Origin: Abelmoschus esculentus
Lineage: Eukaryota; Streptophyta; Magnoliopsida; Malvales; Malvaceae
Length of the DNA: 64,000 nucleotides
Reading direction: 5' to 3'
NCBI GenBank assembly: GCA_035048815.1
Contig: JAUCBN010000021.1
Location: forward strand, 4,371,501 to 4,435,500
Below are positions 45,052 through 57,283 of the stretch, piece after piece. Both the position numbers and the translations under genes were made by a program. The notes below the pieces were generated by a model. That model was not told the DNA's origin and made no database searches. It worked only from the letters and a program-made list of their open reading frames with translations. Every line of letters starts with the position of its first letter. The first letter of the stretch is position 1.

Positions 45052-45253
45052 TGTTAGTTGATATGTTTAGGACTGTTATTTTTAACTTTTTGTTATTAGT
45101 TTTTGTTACTTAAACTTAGGAAGATATTAAGTGTGTTGAATAAGTTGTTAGTGGATTATTTTTTACTTTATATAAATTCTGGATGGTTGATGAATAAAAT
45201 GTGTGTTCAATTCTTCTTTCTCCATTAAGTTTTTTCTCATTATAAAACTAACA
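45052..45253 (+). repeat. 3' LTR of the copia element at 41-45 kb
   Basis: 202 bp, direct repeat of 40958-41161, followed by the AGGAT duplication. Confidence 0.85.
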
Positions 45254-45258
45254 AGGAT

Positions 45259-45888
45259 GAAATAGTATAAATAAGGAAATGGCTTGTAAAAAGCAGTTAT
45301 GCGAAATCTGAAACTTGTTTTCTAATAAAAATTCTTCTTTCTCTTTTTTCTGAATCAAAAATTGTTCTTAACAAATTAGTTATAACTGAATTAACATAAT
45401 CGAAATTATTTCGGTTAATTTGATCAATTTTTAATTAACCAAAATTTGTTATAAAATTTTGGTCAAATTACACAATGTCATTAAACTGTGTTAAAATAAT
45501 CGTTTTAGTTACTAAAATTTTATTTTATACTAATTTGATAAAAACTTAATGATCATTTTATAATTTTTAAAAGTTCAATTACTAAAAATAAATATATATA
45601 GTATATATAATATTTAATATATAATAATTTTAGTTAATTTAATTAATTATTTAATATATAATAATTTCAATTAATTTAGTTAACTAAACATATCTAACTT
45701 AGCAGAAAAATTTTTGGTTCACTTGGTTGATTCGGTAAAAATCGAATAATGCACACCCCTACCTAATGGGTTTAGAAGCTACAACCTAAAAGAAAATAAA
45801 AATTATCAACTAAAAATTTTAACCACTTATTCTAGAGATTATTTACTTTATGAAAATTTTTAAAATTATAATAAATCATGATTGCTTT
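45259..45888. other. Gypsy 3' remnant and AT-rich spacer
   Basis: The first 100 bp continue the gypsy sequence interrupted at 40957 and look like its LTR (GAAATAGTATAAATAAGG). The rest is AT-rich with repeated AATTTTAGTTAATTT units and no gene. Confidence 0.45.
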
Positions 45889-45897
45889 ATATTTTTA

Positions 45898-46687
45898 GGC
45901 GTAAAGATAGTTTTCATATTTTTTAGGATGTATTTAGCCTTTGACCTATTTCGTTTTGACAAATATCTCATTTTTTAACTACAATGATAACTAAACCGTT
46001 AAAAATTTAATAAAAATGACATATCATATATATATATATATTAAATGACTTAACATATGATATATCAAATACATATACGCGAAATATAATTTTATTTCAA
46101 TATAAAATATAAAACAATTAAAATTTAAATGAAATATTAAAAATTATTTTTTTATTAATTAAAAATTATTTAAATCTAAAACAAAAGGCTACTAAACATT
46201 CTAAACCCTAACTATGGTAGAATCAAAATTTTATCTTAAAACGTATGAACATAATCGATTGGGTTTTTATTTTTTAGTTTAGAATTTAGATATTTTAGTA
46301 TTTAATCTAAATTGGAGGTTTAGTGTTTTTTATAAAGATCTTTTAGTTTATTTAGGGTTGAGAATATTTAGTAGCCTTTTGTTTTGGATTTAAATAATTT
46401 TTAATGTTTTATTTAAATTTTAATTGTTTTATATTTTATATTAGAATAAAACTATATTGTGTGTGTATGTATTTGATATACTAGATTTTAAGTCATTTAA
46501 AATATATTATCACATATATATGACATGTCATCATTATTAAATTGTAACGGATCAGTTATTATTGTAGTTAAAAATGAGATATTTATCAAAAAGACATAAG
46601 TGAAGGGCTAAATTTATCAAAAAAAAAAGAATAAGGGCCAAAATGATAAAAATTATACACGTTAAGGGTGAAAATTATCTTTATGTC
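45898..46687. mobile_element. Mutator-like element 3, non-autonomous
   Basis: Inverted ends (GGCGTAAAGATAGTTTTC left; complement of GACATAAAGATAATTTTC right) lead into arms of about 300 bp that share GATAAATATCTCATTTTT-type and AACTACAATGATAACT-type phrases. The 9-bp ATATTTTTA flanks at 45889-45897 and 46688-46696 are exact. 790 bp, no coding capacity. Confidence 0.8.
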
Positions 46688-46696
46688 ATATTTTTA

Positions 46697-48884
46697 TTAT
46701 ATAATGTTTTTAATCAGTGATGCAATTTTACATTCCTAAAATAAATAAGAGAATTCAAACTCATATAATATAAAGATCGAATGAATATTTTTAATCATTT
46801 AGTCAATCAAAGGATCTCATATAAATCTATAAATTTTAACAAGCTATATAGTATCTTGGTTGTCATTTATATATTGATTAAGATAATTATTTTTATTATT
46901 TACATAGACATTGTTCGGTAATTAGCAGATAATTAATAGCTAATAATTGATTGTATAAAATATTGTAAAATTAATTGATAGTCGATAGTTATTTAATTAT
47001 TTAAACAATAAAATGACGGATGTGATTGGAAGTGGCAAACGGGTCGTTCAATTCGATTTTAGTTCGTATTGTTTCGGTTTGGTTTATTTCGGGTTTGTTT
47101 GTATTCGGTTTAGATTCGGTACGGATTTTAATTCGGTTATATGATAATTCGGGTCAATTCGGATATCGGATCAGTGATTTAGGTCAATATCGGATCGGTT
47201 GTTTTTGGTTGGGTTAATATCGAATCGAATATTTTCGAGTTGGATCGTTCGGGTTAGTTCAGATCGGGTCAATCCTTAAATTTTCAGATTAAGTTGGTTT
47301 GAGTTGGACTTGAATAAGAATCTAATCATGTATATTATATATATAATTAATCATATATTCTTATAAAAATATTTCTTTTTATTTGATATATTTAATGAAA
47401 AACATGTTTTTTTATTCGTAAAAACCATAATTAAACATGTCTTTATTTATAATATTATCATTTAAGTTTAATTCGAATAGTTCCATATTTTAAAATCAAC
47501 CATCAATGGTATTAATCATTTAGCTTGAATTTAACGAATCACGAGTCAATCTTATAACTATATTTTTAATTTTATATTCGATGATAATTTTTAGTATGAT
47601 AGAATTTTTTTATATTTTAAAATACATGTAAAAAAGAGATATAATGTTATGGGCATAAAGACAAACCTTAAACCATTATTGCATATATGGTAGCATATTG
47701 AAAAACCCTCTCTTATTTCTATTTTAACTTTCAATCCATCTTTTATTTTATAATGGTCAGCCACCATCGATTTTGAATTTTTGATGATTGATCTCCCTTT
47801 TCAATTCTTCTTTCCCTCTAACTTGGATTGAAATTAAATAATAATAATAATAATTTACTTTTTTCCCTCTCACTTTTTTTTTATTTTTTACAAATTAAAA
47901 TACTTTTATTTTTAGACTTAAATCTCTAAAATTTATATTAACTTTTCCTCTTTTACTGGTATTTTTTTCTCTTTCACGAATCTCGTTAGCTCCGATGGAG
48001 ACAAAATGATAAAAAATAAATTACTTATTTTTTTAAATATGATATTAAAATTAAATTATTATCATATATAGTGATTAACTAGTATTATCACAATACAAAA
48101 AGATAATAAAACATATATTATTTTATTATTTATCATATTGTTAAAAAATAAACAATAGTAAAAATAAATTATTCATTCACTTTGACTCAATTATCGGGTT
48201 AAAATCGGATCAATGTTCGATTTTGAGCAAGTTAATTTTGGGTTGTTTTTGGTTCGGGTGAAAATTAGTTTGGGTGAAAATCTGTTCGGATCAAATCGGA
48301 TACAGGTCAAAGTGGTTACGGGTATATATCGGTTCTTCTAGAATTCAGATCGGTTTTGATTTTTGTTTCGGTTTTGGATCATGTTAGGATCATCTTGTTC
48401 GGATTATATCGGGTCTCGGTTCGAATAATTCGATTAGATTTTCGATTCTCGGGTCAAATTTATTATTTATATAACTTTTTTAATATAATACATTAATTAA
48501 GTTGATTTTGAAGAATGATCGACAATCGGTAATACTCGAAGGAGATTCTAGAGCGATGATTTATAGAGTTGCAGACTTCACTTGCGTATTGGGCCTTAGA
48601 TTATAATGAACATCTTTATTTCGTTTTTGATATTCTAGTTGTATGGAAGTTGATGTTTTGGAATATATATCATTGTTTGTTAGATAAAAAAATTTGTTTT
48701 CGTAAAAATATTAAATTGAGAGATTTTATCTAAATGTACTCTTATAACTTTATAATCATTAAATTTTTTAATTAGCGGATTTAACTAGTAAAATCTAAGA
48801 ATTCTTAACGAGTTAAACAATTCATGAGTTTTTCGAACTTAATTGAATTAAAACTCGGTAAATGTTCAACTCCGGTTGACTTGA
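46697..48884. repeat. AT-rich DNA with two GGTTCGGGT-type degenerate runs
   Basis: 47030-47280 and 48180-48470 each consist of short, irregular TCGGGTNAATTCGG or GGATCGGTT units, both on the plus strand. Open frames through them are artefacts of the simple repeat. 47280-48180 is AT-rich and unremarkable. Confidence 0.5.
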
Positions 48885-49977
48885 CTTGAAACTAGGGGTG
48901 CTTAAAAAGTTGAGCAGCTCTTGAGTTGCTAGAACTCAACTCGATTCAAACTCAATTTGGATTGACTCGACTTGAGATCTTAACGAGTTAAGTCGAGTAA
49001 AGTCCACCTCAACTCAATAAGTTCGTGAAGTGTTCGTTAATTTTTAAAATATTTTTTTAGCAATTACTTTAAAAGTATTCATTCAAAAAATAAATATAAA
49101 TAATATTTATTAATTTATGGATTGTTATTTTAATTTTAATATGCTAATTTGGTGTATTTATAGATTGTTAGTTTAGAATTTAAACATTGAAAGTTTTTAT
49201 ATAGTCATTTATATTTTTTGGTTAAATTTATAAATTTATTTTAATATTAAGCCTGATATAGTATTATTAAAATACACTTTTATTTTAAAAATAAGATAAT
49301 TTTTTTATTGAGCTTACGAGAAATGAGTCAAGGTTGTTAAGCTTAACGAGAAACGATTCAAGTTGAGCATAACTTTAACGAGCTTAACAAACAACAAGTT
49401 GAGTCGAGCAATAATTTTTTTTAACGAGCACGAATTGAATACTACTCAACTTGTGATCAACTCGCTTGATAAGCACCCCTACTTGATACCTTAACGAGTT
49501 AAATCGAGCAAAGTCTAACTTGACTCAATAAATTCGTGAATATCATTAATTTTTAAAATATTTTTTAGTAATTATTTTAAAATCAATTTATTTAAAAAAA
49601 TCTAAATAATAATTTTTATTCTTGGATTATTAATTTAATTTTAATATGCTAGTTTAATGTATTTGTGGATTGATAGTTTGAGATTTAGACTTTTAAATTA
49701 TTTTATACACTCTTTTGATATTTTTGATTAAATTTATTAATTTATGTTAATATTAAGTATCATATAGTGTTACTAAATTTTATTTTTAATTAAAAATATT
49801 TTTAGTGAGCTTAACGAACAACGAGTCGAGTTGAGCAATTAAATGTTTCAACGAGCAAGAGTCGAACACAATTTTAACAAGTTTAACTGGCAACGAAACG
49901 AGTAACAAAATTTTTTTAACAAACACAAATTAAACACTACCCAACTCGCGACCGATTCACTTGATAAGCACCCTTAG
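48770..49977. mobile_element. Older hAT-like MITE, host of the next element
   Basis: The right part (49490-49977) and the left flank (about 48800-48884) together resemble the interior of the MITE at 48893-49481. The right part ends CTTGATAAGCACCCTT, a decayed form of the TIR. Removing the inner element joins the two halves at an equivalent internal site. The left terminus is not clear. Confidence 0.5.
48893..49481. mobile_element. hAT-like MITE nested in a relative
   Basis: Ends TAGGGGTGCTTA and TAAGCACCCCTA are inverted. Flanking 8-mers CTTGAAAC (48885-48892) and CTTGATAC (49482-49489) differ by one base, consistent with a hAT-type 8-bp duplication. 589 bp with no coding, rich in GAGTCGAG-type phrases. 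Confidence 0.75.
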
Positions 49978-50367
49978 ACTCAAACCTTCAAAACTCAAAA
50001 GTGGTTTAAACCTTTAATTTTAGCTCGAAAAGCTATTTACTAAACATGATCATAGTGATTTTCAAGGGCGAGTCTTGGTAACAAGGTTTGAGGGAGCTTA
50101 CTTAAATTTTTTAAAACATTTAGACACTTACATTATTTTTTTCAAAACTTATAAAGGATTTAATTTAAAATTAAAAAAAACTTAAAGAGATATTTAAAAT
50201 ATTTTAAGAAGAGTTCTTAATTTAAAACATTCAAAAGTTTTGAAACATAATAAAAATATTTAAATTTTTTAAAGGAATCAATTTAAAAATTTCAAAATTT
50301 AAAGGACTAAACATTATAATTTCAAAATTTTGAGAGGCCCAACACTTTCACTGATCTCGATTATCAG

Positions 50368-50849
50368 TTGAGGTATAAATGAATAGAGTGTTCGTTTATT
50401 AAAATAAATAAACGAGTATAAACAAAATTTTTATGTTTGTTTATATGTGTTTTGTTCGTTTATATTCACAAACAAGCTCATTTCATTTTTTTAAAATTTT
50501 AAATATCGATAATGGTTTGTACAAAATTAAACAAGTAGTGAATTTCAACATTCAATTTAGAGTTACTTTTTTGCTTTGTTAATATTTCTGAATATATAGA
50601 CAAACAGGTTTTCAAACATGTTCGTTTAAATATTCACGAATGCTTGACGAATAAGTTCACAAACACATAAACGATCATGTATGAAAACACTAAAGAAACA
50701 CAAACACCTTAAAAATAAATAAATAAATAAACAAACACAAAATAAAATAAAAATTTAAATGAATTCGAACTGAATATGAATATCGTTAAACAAACAAAAA
50801 AACACAAATATAATCTTATTTACTTAAACCCGATTCATTTACATCCCTA
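50368..50849. mobile_element. hAT-like MITE, second family
   Basis: The right end TTTACATCCCTA is the complement of TAGGGATGTAAA; the left end TTGAGGTATAAATGAA is its decayed partner. Flanking 8-mers ATTATCAG (50360-50367) and ATTATCAT (50850-50857) match in 7 of 8. The interior has GTTCGTTTA-type repeats, different from the GAGTCGAG family. Confidence 0.6.
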
Positions 50850-50941
50850 ATTATCATCCCTCTCATGTGATTTTTACTCGTTTTATATTTTCTATTTTAA
50901 ACTTTACATCAAAATTTATCCATCTTCAGGATACACATTAC

Positions 50942-51485
50942 TAGGGGTGAATATTCGATCAAGTCGAGTTGAGTCAAAAACTTTTGAGTTATTCGAGTTG
51001 ATAAGTCATATTTTATAACTCAAACTTTATTTGAAATTCTTTCGGTTTGAGTTGAGTTTAAAAAATTTGAGCCATGTCTAATCGAGTTGAGCTTTCGAGT
51101 TCCTATAAATATTTAATTGCAATTATTTATCATTTTATAGTATGATTTGATTCCAATTTAAACGACTTCCTCTAATCATATATCATATGTATATATATTT
51201 TTTATATGTAGCAATATTTCTTTATATTTTTATATATAAATGTATATATCATTAAAAAATTGATAGACTCGTCTTAAACTTAAAAATTAATCCTTTAATT
51301 ATTAAAATTTTTGAGTTACTCGAGTTATTCGAATTTCCATTTTACAACTCGAACTTTATTTGAAATTTTTTCAAGTCGAGTCGAGTCTATGCAATTTCGA
51401 GTCGAGTCAAAATGAGTGAAGTATTTTTGCCTCGAATCGAGTTATTTAGTTGTTTTCGAGTCGAGTCGAGTTTTGTTCACCCCTA
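50942..51485. mobile_element. hAT-like MITE with exact 8-bp target duplication
   Basis: Ends TAGGGGTGAATATTCGA and TTTTGTTCACCCCTA with CACATTAC exactly duplicated at 50934-50941 and 51486-51493. The 544-bp interior is rich in GAGTCGAGT repeats facing inward from both ends. No coding. It is the best preserved member of the cluster. Confidence 0.85.
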
Positions 51486-51689
51486 CACATTACACATATA
51501 GAACGTTTAGCCGCATAATGTTGGGTAATCTTATTTTCAGCTTTAGCCCATTACTCAAATCCAACCATTATACTGAATTAACTTGGGCTTTGAACTATAA
51601 AGCCCAAAGAGAACGTAAAGCAAATGAAGTAACCTGAGTTTGGATTGGTTGACACCTTCTAGATTTAAGGTTGTAAGGATGGATAATTA

Positions 51690-52045
51690 TACGGTGCGAA
51701 AATCGTCTATCTCTTAATCGTGTATTTATTGGTGTTTTCATTTTAAATTAGTGAGTTTAAGGTTTGGGGTCTAAAGTTTAAGGTTAGGAGTTGTAGATAG
51801 AGTTTAAGAAATTAGGGGTAGGGTATATATTTTAAGGGTAGGGTTTAAAGTTTAAAACGTAAAAAATTAGAGTTAAAATTTAAATTTAAATTTTTAAAAA
51901 CACAATTAGAATACAAGAGATTTTTACTCAATTATACAATGTTTTAACGTTGTTTTTTTCAAATGTTCAAATTTGGGTTAAAGATATAGTTTTGGGATTA
52001 GATTTATATTTTTAAAATTTAGGGTCTGAAATGTCCTTCTAATCT
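51690..52045. repeat. Degenerate TTTAGGGTTTAAAG-type stretch
   Basis: 51750-51870 repeats short units such as AAGTTTAAGGTT and GGGTAGGGT. A related stretch is at 61490-61640, so it is probably part of a dispersed element. The resemblance to telomere repeats is weak. Confidence 0.4.
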
Positions 52046-52365
52046 TTGTCTTTCCCGCAATATGAATTAGGTCTAACCCGACCTACACTCCACAACGATG
52101 GTAAATCAAAATCAAGAACACTGGAGTTGTGTTTGAGATGTACCTTCCTCTCGATCATCACATTTACTCTAAAATGGGTCAGTCCTTTTGTTTCCGCAAA
52201 GTCTGGCCCCCTTTGTATCGAACTTTCTGCCTCAAAGTTCTTTGCACTATGTTGTATCGGCCCTTCTACGAAGTCCGTGGCCCTCGTTTGTATCTGTCCA
52301 TCTATCTTGATGTTTGGAGCTCTTTAGGGTTTATAAGTATAGTGATTAATTTTGAAAATCGATAG
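52046..52365 (+). other. Unidentified, less AT-rich segment with overlapping frames
   Basis: This segment is GC-richer than its surroundings. Two overlapping plus-strand frames are open (52046-52327 and 52129-52365). The second reads MFEMYLPLDHHIYSKMG and on to FYEVRGPRLYLSIYLD. I recognise neither as a known family. It may be a fragment of a gene or of an unrecognised element. Function unknown. Confidence 0.25.
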
Positions 52366-52550
52366 ATATAATGTTCCCTCGCTTTAAAGAACATGTTTTA
52401 GGGGATTGAAAAAAGCTCATATTTTGAAAATAAAGGTTAGAGTTGTTATTGGTAACTTGGATAAAGTAGATCATCAGACAACATAAAATCATATATTTAT
52501 TTAAAATAAGTTCAAAAATTGATTACATATGAGAAGAAATTAACACCCTT

Positions 52551-52779
52551 CAACGCTAAAAATTGATATCAAATCACATGTTTTTTATCGATGAAAGTTA
52601 TTAAAATTTAAAATAAATTTATTAAATATTCTTAATTTAATACAACTTCTAATTAATATGGGTGACTTTAGATTCAGGCTATAGATTAAACCAACATTAA
52701 ATAAGCCTGAGTATCGTGTTAATTTATGATTTGAGTTTAGTACATCACCTTTATGATTTGATATCAATTTTTAGCGTTG
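52551..52779. repeat. Perfect 26-bp inverted repeat with 177-bp spacer
   Basis: 52551-52576 is an exact reverse complement of 52754-52779 (core AATTGATATCAAATC). A transcript through it could form a hairpin. The neighbouring sequence shows no extension of the pairing and no 8- or 9-bp duplication was found. Confidence 0.7.
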
Positions 52780-53780
52780 AGTACGATATTATAATTTATC
52801 AAATTTTATTTATTTTAATGTTTACTCTTAGACAATATAAATTAATTAGAATAGTTAATTATATATTCATTAATTTAAGATATTCTTATATAAATATTCG
52901 AGTTAATAAATATCTTCTTTATAATTAAAAAATAATTAGTTATCAAGGTAAATAGAATTAAATAATAAATATTAAATGAATGAAAAAAAATATTAACAAA
53001 TAAAAAAATTTACAAGAAAATAAATACAAAAATATAAAATAAGTAAACAAAATGCGAAAATTAAAAGTTAGATGTTAATGTGTCGGGACTTTATTTAACT
53101 CGATAATTACACTCAAAAAATTTTAATTCAAAAAATTATAAATTCTAAAATCCCTAATTTTATAACTTTAAAGATTTGAGAAATTTTAAATTAAAAACCC
53201 TAATTGGGAATTCATAAACTAGATTGTACTAAAATGAATGGTTTCATTAAAATGATTGTGATTTGATTTTAATTTTTTTTGTCGTGGCCGTGAATGAGCG
53301 GTATTAATTAATTTTAATATTTTTGTTGTAACATTTTGATTTAATGGATATTAATAAAATATTTGACTTAATTTTTATTGATCAAAGATAAATTTTAAAA
53401 ATAAAAATTGAATAAATCATGAAATCACAATAATTTGTTTATATCATGCTTAAAGTGATTTATGAATTTGAACCGTAAATTAATATAGTAGTTGAATTTA
53501 TTCGATATTAGTTTAATTTATAGTTCGATATATAATCTCTTGTTAATTAAATGTATAATTAATTTAAAATTATCAATAACAAAAAACTTAATATATTTAA
53601 ATATTATATTCAACTAAAATGATTAATTAAACTTGATTTGAATATCCAAAAATTTCATCACTAAGAACGATAAATAAATTGGTATCGACTTCGGACAATG
53701 TGATGGTGTTAATTTTTTTACGAGTAATTATTTTACGAATTCAATTTTAATGAATCTCTAATTTTATTTTATAGTGTCTT
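52780..53780. other. AT-rich spacer
   Basis: No gene and no structure I can support. Confidence 0.5.
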
Positions 53781-53789
53781 ATCTACGTG

Positions 53790-54494
53790 ACGACTCTAAT
53801 TTTTTTAAAGTTTAAAATTTACCTTAAATAATAAAAAATCTTAGCCAAGAATTTTTCAAATTCCTGATAGCAATTATTAAATAATGATTTTAAGTGTTCT
53901 TTTTATATTTTTATCTCTCTCAAAAAATAATTATTATTAATTTATCTTAAAATTTATTTAAGATCATTAATTCGATCTAATGAATCTAATCAGCGCCTAA
54001 AATCTTAAGCTCAAAACTCAAGGCGTTATAAATTTAATTTGTCAAATCAAAATTGAGAGCGTAAACGAAAAGTACTTATTTATGAGCTTAGACAATCTTA
54101 TTAAGATTTTTTTATTCTAATTATTAAAACTTTTTAAAAATCATTTTAAAATAACCAAAATTCAGGAAAATTTTTGATAAAACATTTTATTTTAATAGTT
54201 TCTTAAAGATTTTATATTTTGATTCTTTTATGATTTAGTCACAAAAATATTGTTCAATTCTTTATGTTTTGGTCACTTTAGCAAAATGTCCATAAATAAA
54301 ATCCCATTTTCACAAATCGAGTTTTTAAAAAATCTTATTATATTAATTGATTATTTTACATATTTTTATATTTTAATTCTTATTAAAATTATTTTAATAA
54401 ATTAATTCTTCAAACTAATTAAATTGATTGATCTGATTCACATGATTCATCTACTCTTTCTAATTTACAGCTAGGTTCGAATTCGGGATGTTAC
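53790..54494 (+). mobile_element. Possible gypsy LTR remnant
   Basis: The right end AGGTTCGAATTCGGGATGTTACA has the usual 3' terminus of plant gypsy LTRs; TGACGACTCTAATTTTT near 53790 is a candidate start. No coding or second LTR. Low confidence. Confidence 0.3.
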
Positions 54495-54559
54495 ATAAAC
54501 TCTTTAAAGAACATTTGAATGTTCTTCCACAAGACTCTATCACCTCGGCTATCCTTGAT

Positions 54560-55120
54560 CGTCAATGCTAAGGTTGTAAATGAGATGAGACAAATCGCAA
54601 GTTACTGAAGCTTGACTCGGTTAAAGCTCAATTCGATTGGACTCAGCTCGAGTTCTTGATGAGCCAAGCCGAACTATTTGATACCCGTTTCAAGAAATTC
54701 ATGAACTAATCAAAAATATAATATACTATTTTTTTTATTTTTTATAATTTAAAATCTAAATTTCTAAATTTAAGACCCTAAAATCTAAACCTTAAAATAA
54801 GTCTTAAACCCCAAATTAACACACTAAACCTTAAATTAACAACCTTGAGTTTACATAATTTGTGTATCAAAGTTTTTCTTTATTAGACTTTAAATGAGAC
54901 GTGAGAGATAAGAGTTACTCGAATCTAACACGATCAAAAATCGGTCAACACTTGGTTCGATTAGGCTCGAATTCAGCTCAAGTTTTTAACGAATCAAGTC
55001 GAGCTCAAATTTTTTAAATTTATCTAAAATTACTTAAATTTAACTTAAAATCTTAACAAACTGAACCAAACTTAATATTACTCAATCTCCGCTCGACTCA
55101 AAAAGGTCTTCGCCACTTGA
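54560..55120. mobile_element. Degenerate GAGTCGAG-type MITE remnant
   Basis: CTCGAGTTCTTGATGAGCCAAG, AGTCGAGCTCAAATTTT and related phrases bracket an interior with TAAACCTTAAAATAAG units. Clean inverted ends are missing. Confidence 0.4.
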
Positions 55121-57275
55121 CTCCTTTTCTCGCTTCGATTTCAATTTTTTCTTTTCTTTCTAAAACCAAGCCCAACTCCCTACATCTAAGAATAAGCCTT
55201 TCAAAATCCCAGAAACAGTTTTAGACTTCGACACTTCTTTTAGCCTTTCAAATCTAATCTTTTATTGACATTGATTTTCTTATAAATAGAAAACACTAAA
55301 AAATCATATTTATTTTTGAATTGTTCTCTTGTCCGGATTCATGTGCCTCAATTTTCTTGTACTTTTGATTTTTGATACATTTTTATTTGTTTGCATATAT
55401 TTCCATAATATAGTACCCTAAACCCTAAATTTTAGACCTTTAAACATAAATCTTAATTTTTAAACTCTAAATTATCTCTAAATATAAATCTTAACCTTTA
55501 AACCTTAAACTAAATCTTTAATCTTTAAAATTAAAATATTTATAAAAATACATTTTTTACCACCAGTACATGAGATATTTTCTCTTTACAAATTATAAAT
55601 AATTTAATTATTGTATAAAAGAAATAGAAAACAACAAGACCAAAAAAAACAAATAAGGATTAAGGTAAATGGAAGTATGTAACACTTGTTTCTTGATACC
55701 CAAGAAAAGATAATACACGTGTTGAGCTCATACTTTGACTCCAAAATTCTGTGACCCTATGGAAGACTTTGGACCGTCCTTTGAAAGTCGAAAGCAATTA
55801 GGTGTGGCTGCAAATTACAAGTGTCAAATTTAATTAAGTACTATATGGGATTTGGTAGTTACAAATTCAATCATAATATGGTTAAAGGAAATATTCATGC
55901 CTGTGAGTTGATTCTTTTTAAGGGTAATACTGGCTTAGTTGACATCGTTTTGTATCTTTTTCAAACATTTTGGTAGAATAGTTTTTCAACCGATCGAGTA
56001 TTCTTTATCCGTAATTATTAATATTTAATTTATTTATTGATAAATTTTAATCGAGAAACTGTAGAGATTTATTATGAATTGATGTTTTCAGTATAGTTTA
56101 TTTCATTCACACACCAATATTCGAACTTTTAATTTTGTTTCAAGAGACTTACTGTCTTATCTCGTTGGACCAACTAATAATTAGTGGTCACTTTAATTAT
56201 ATCTAATAATATTTTGATTTTAATTCATACGAAAAACACAATTGTTCAAGTTGCTTATTGTAGTGTTTTGGTCTTCGATCGCAAATATTATATGGAATTA
56301 TTTAATATTGCAATAAAACGACACTTTTAATTCAATTTATTTCTAAAGAATTAAGAGGCCATGACCCCAAATTTTGAGAAATTTAAATTTTAGAAAATTT
56401 AGGTTGCCACCTCAAGTTTTTTTAAATTCTATATTAAACTTCAAAACATTTAATTAAATTCCCTCCCAATTTTTTAAATAATCTAGTTAAATCTTTTAAA
56501 ATTGTTAAAAGTTTTAGCTAAACCCCTAAATTTTGACAATTTTCGTTAAAACATTTAAATTTTATAAAATTTAAGTTGTCTCAGAAACTCTTACTCCAAG
56601 TTCCGTCACTGAACACCACTAATCGATGATCTACGCAACTTTGGTGGAATTATTTCCATTATATATACATATGGTGTTTTAACCAACCTAATGTCTCACA
56701 TGTAGGATTAACCACAAAACATGTTTCAATCTTTGTAGTTTCCACTTTAGAGGCAAAGGCACTGAGTTCAAACTATGAAATTGACCCAAATTTGTGTGTG
56801 TTGAAAGCATGGTAAAATTGATGGAAAATCAAGAGTTGACATTTTCCTCTCCTTTGCAAAAAATCCAACCTTGGGTTGATTTACTTCATAACTCAGTTGA
56901 CTCAAGAGTTTCAACATAAGACTTAAATACCAAACAAAAAGGAAGGTTTTTGTCTATAATATGACAAAAAGATCATGGGATTATACTCACAAAACATTGA
57001 AAAGTAAATGAGGTTAGTGGGTTATTGGAACATTTGTTTAAAGAGATTAGAATAATCAATATTCTCAACCACATGTAACATCAACTAAGACTCAATAGAT
57101 TTTTTAACATGACTTAACAGGATAAAACCAGAATTTGAGGTTAAAGATGCAAAATATAAATGATCGAAAATAGGGATAAATTCATAAATAAATTAAATTT
57201 TAAAAAAATTAAATAGGGAGATGGTGAAAAAAATTCAGGGGGACGATTGCTCCTCTCTATCCTATTAGCTCCATC
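55121..57275. other. Gene-free spacer
   Basis: 55650-55920 is less repetitive and contains ATACACGTGTTGAG, a palindromic ACACGTGT with a G-box core, but no gene is attached in view. 56340-56610 has CCTCCC and TTTTAAATTTAG units of an old non-autonomous element. Nothing else supported. Confidence 0.4.
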
Positions 57276-57283
57276 CTTGTCAA

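Larger units (their letters stand above)
40958..45253 (+). mobile_element. Complete copia element with both LTRs and target duplication
   Basis: LTRs at 40958-41161 (204 bp) and 45052-45253 (202 bp), both TGTTAGTTGATAT to CTAACA, enclose gag, protease, integrase, reverse transcriptase and RNase H in copia order. AGGAT lies on both sides (40953-40957 and 45254-45258). The element sits in gypsy sequence. The primer-binding site after the left LTR reads ATTGACATCAAAGTC, a G-to-A decayed form of the TTGGTATCAGAGTC type. Every domain has stops, so it is immobile without help. Confidence 0.9.

Noticed and set aside
47026..47217. Open frame across the TCGGGT-type run
   Set aside because: Low-complexity translation of a simple repeat. 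No conserved motif.
51416..51637. Open frame crossing the end of the hAT-like MITE at 51.4 kb
   Set aside because: It runs from MITE repeat into the flank, so it cannot be a natural gene. Arises by chance from GAGTCGAG repeats.
54700..55560. Telomere-like CCTAAA repeats
   Set aside because: Units are irregular (CTAAACCTTAAA and the like), never in a clean CCCTAAA array, and mixed with AT-rich filler. More likely parts of dispersed elements.
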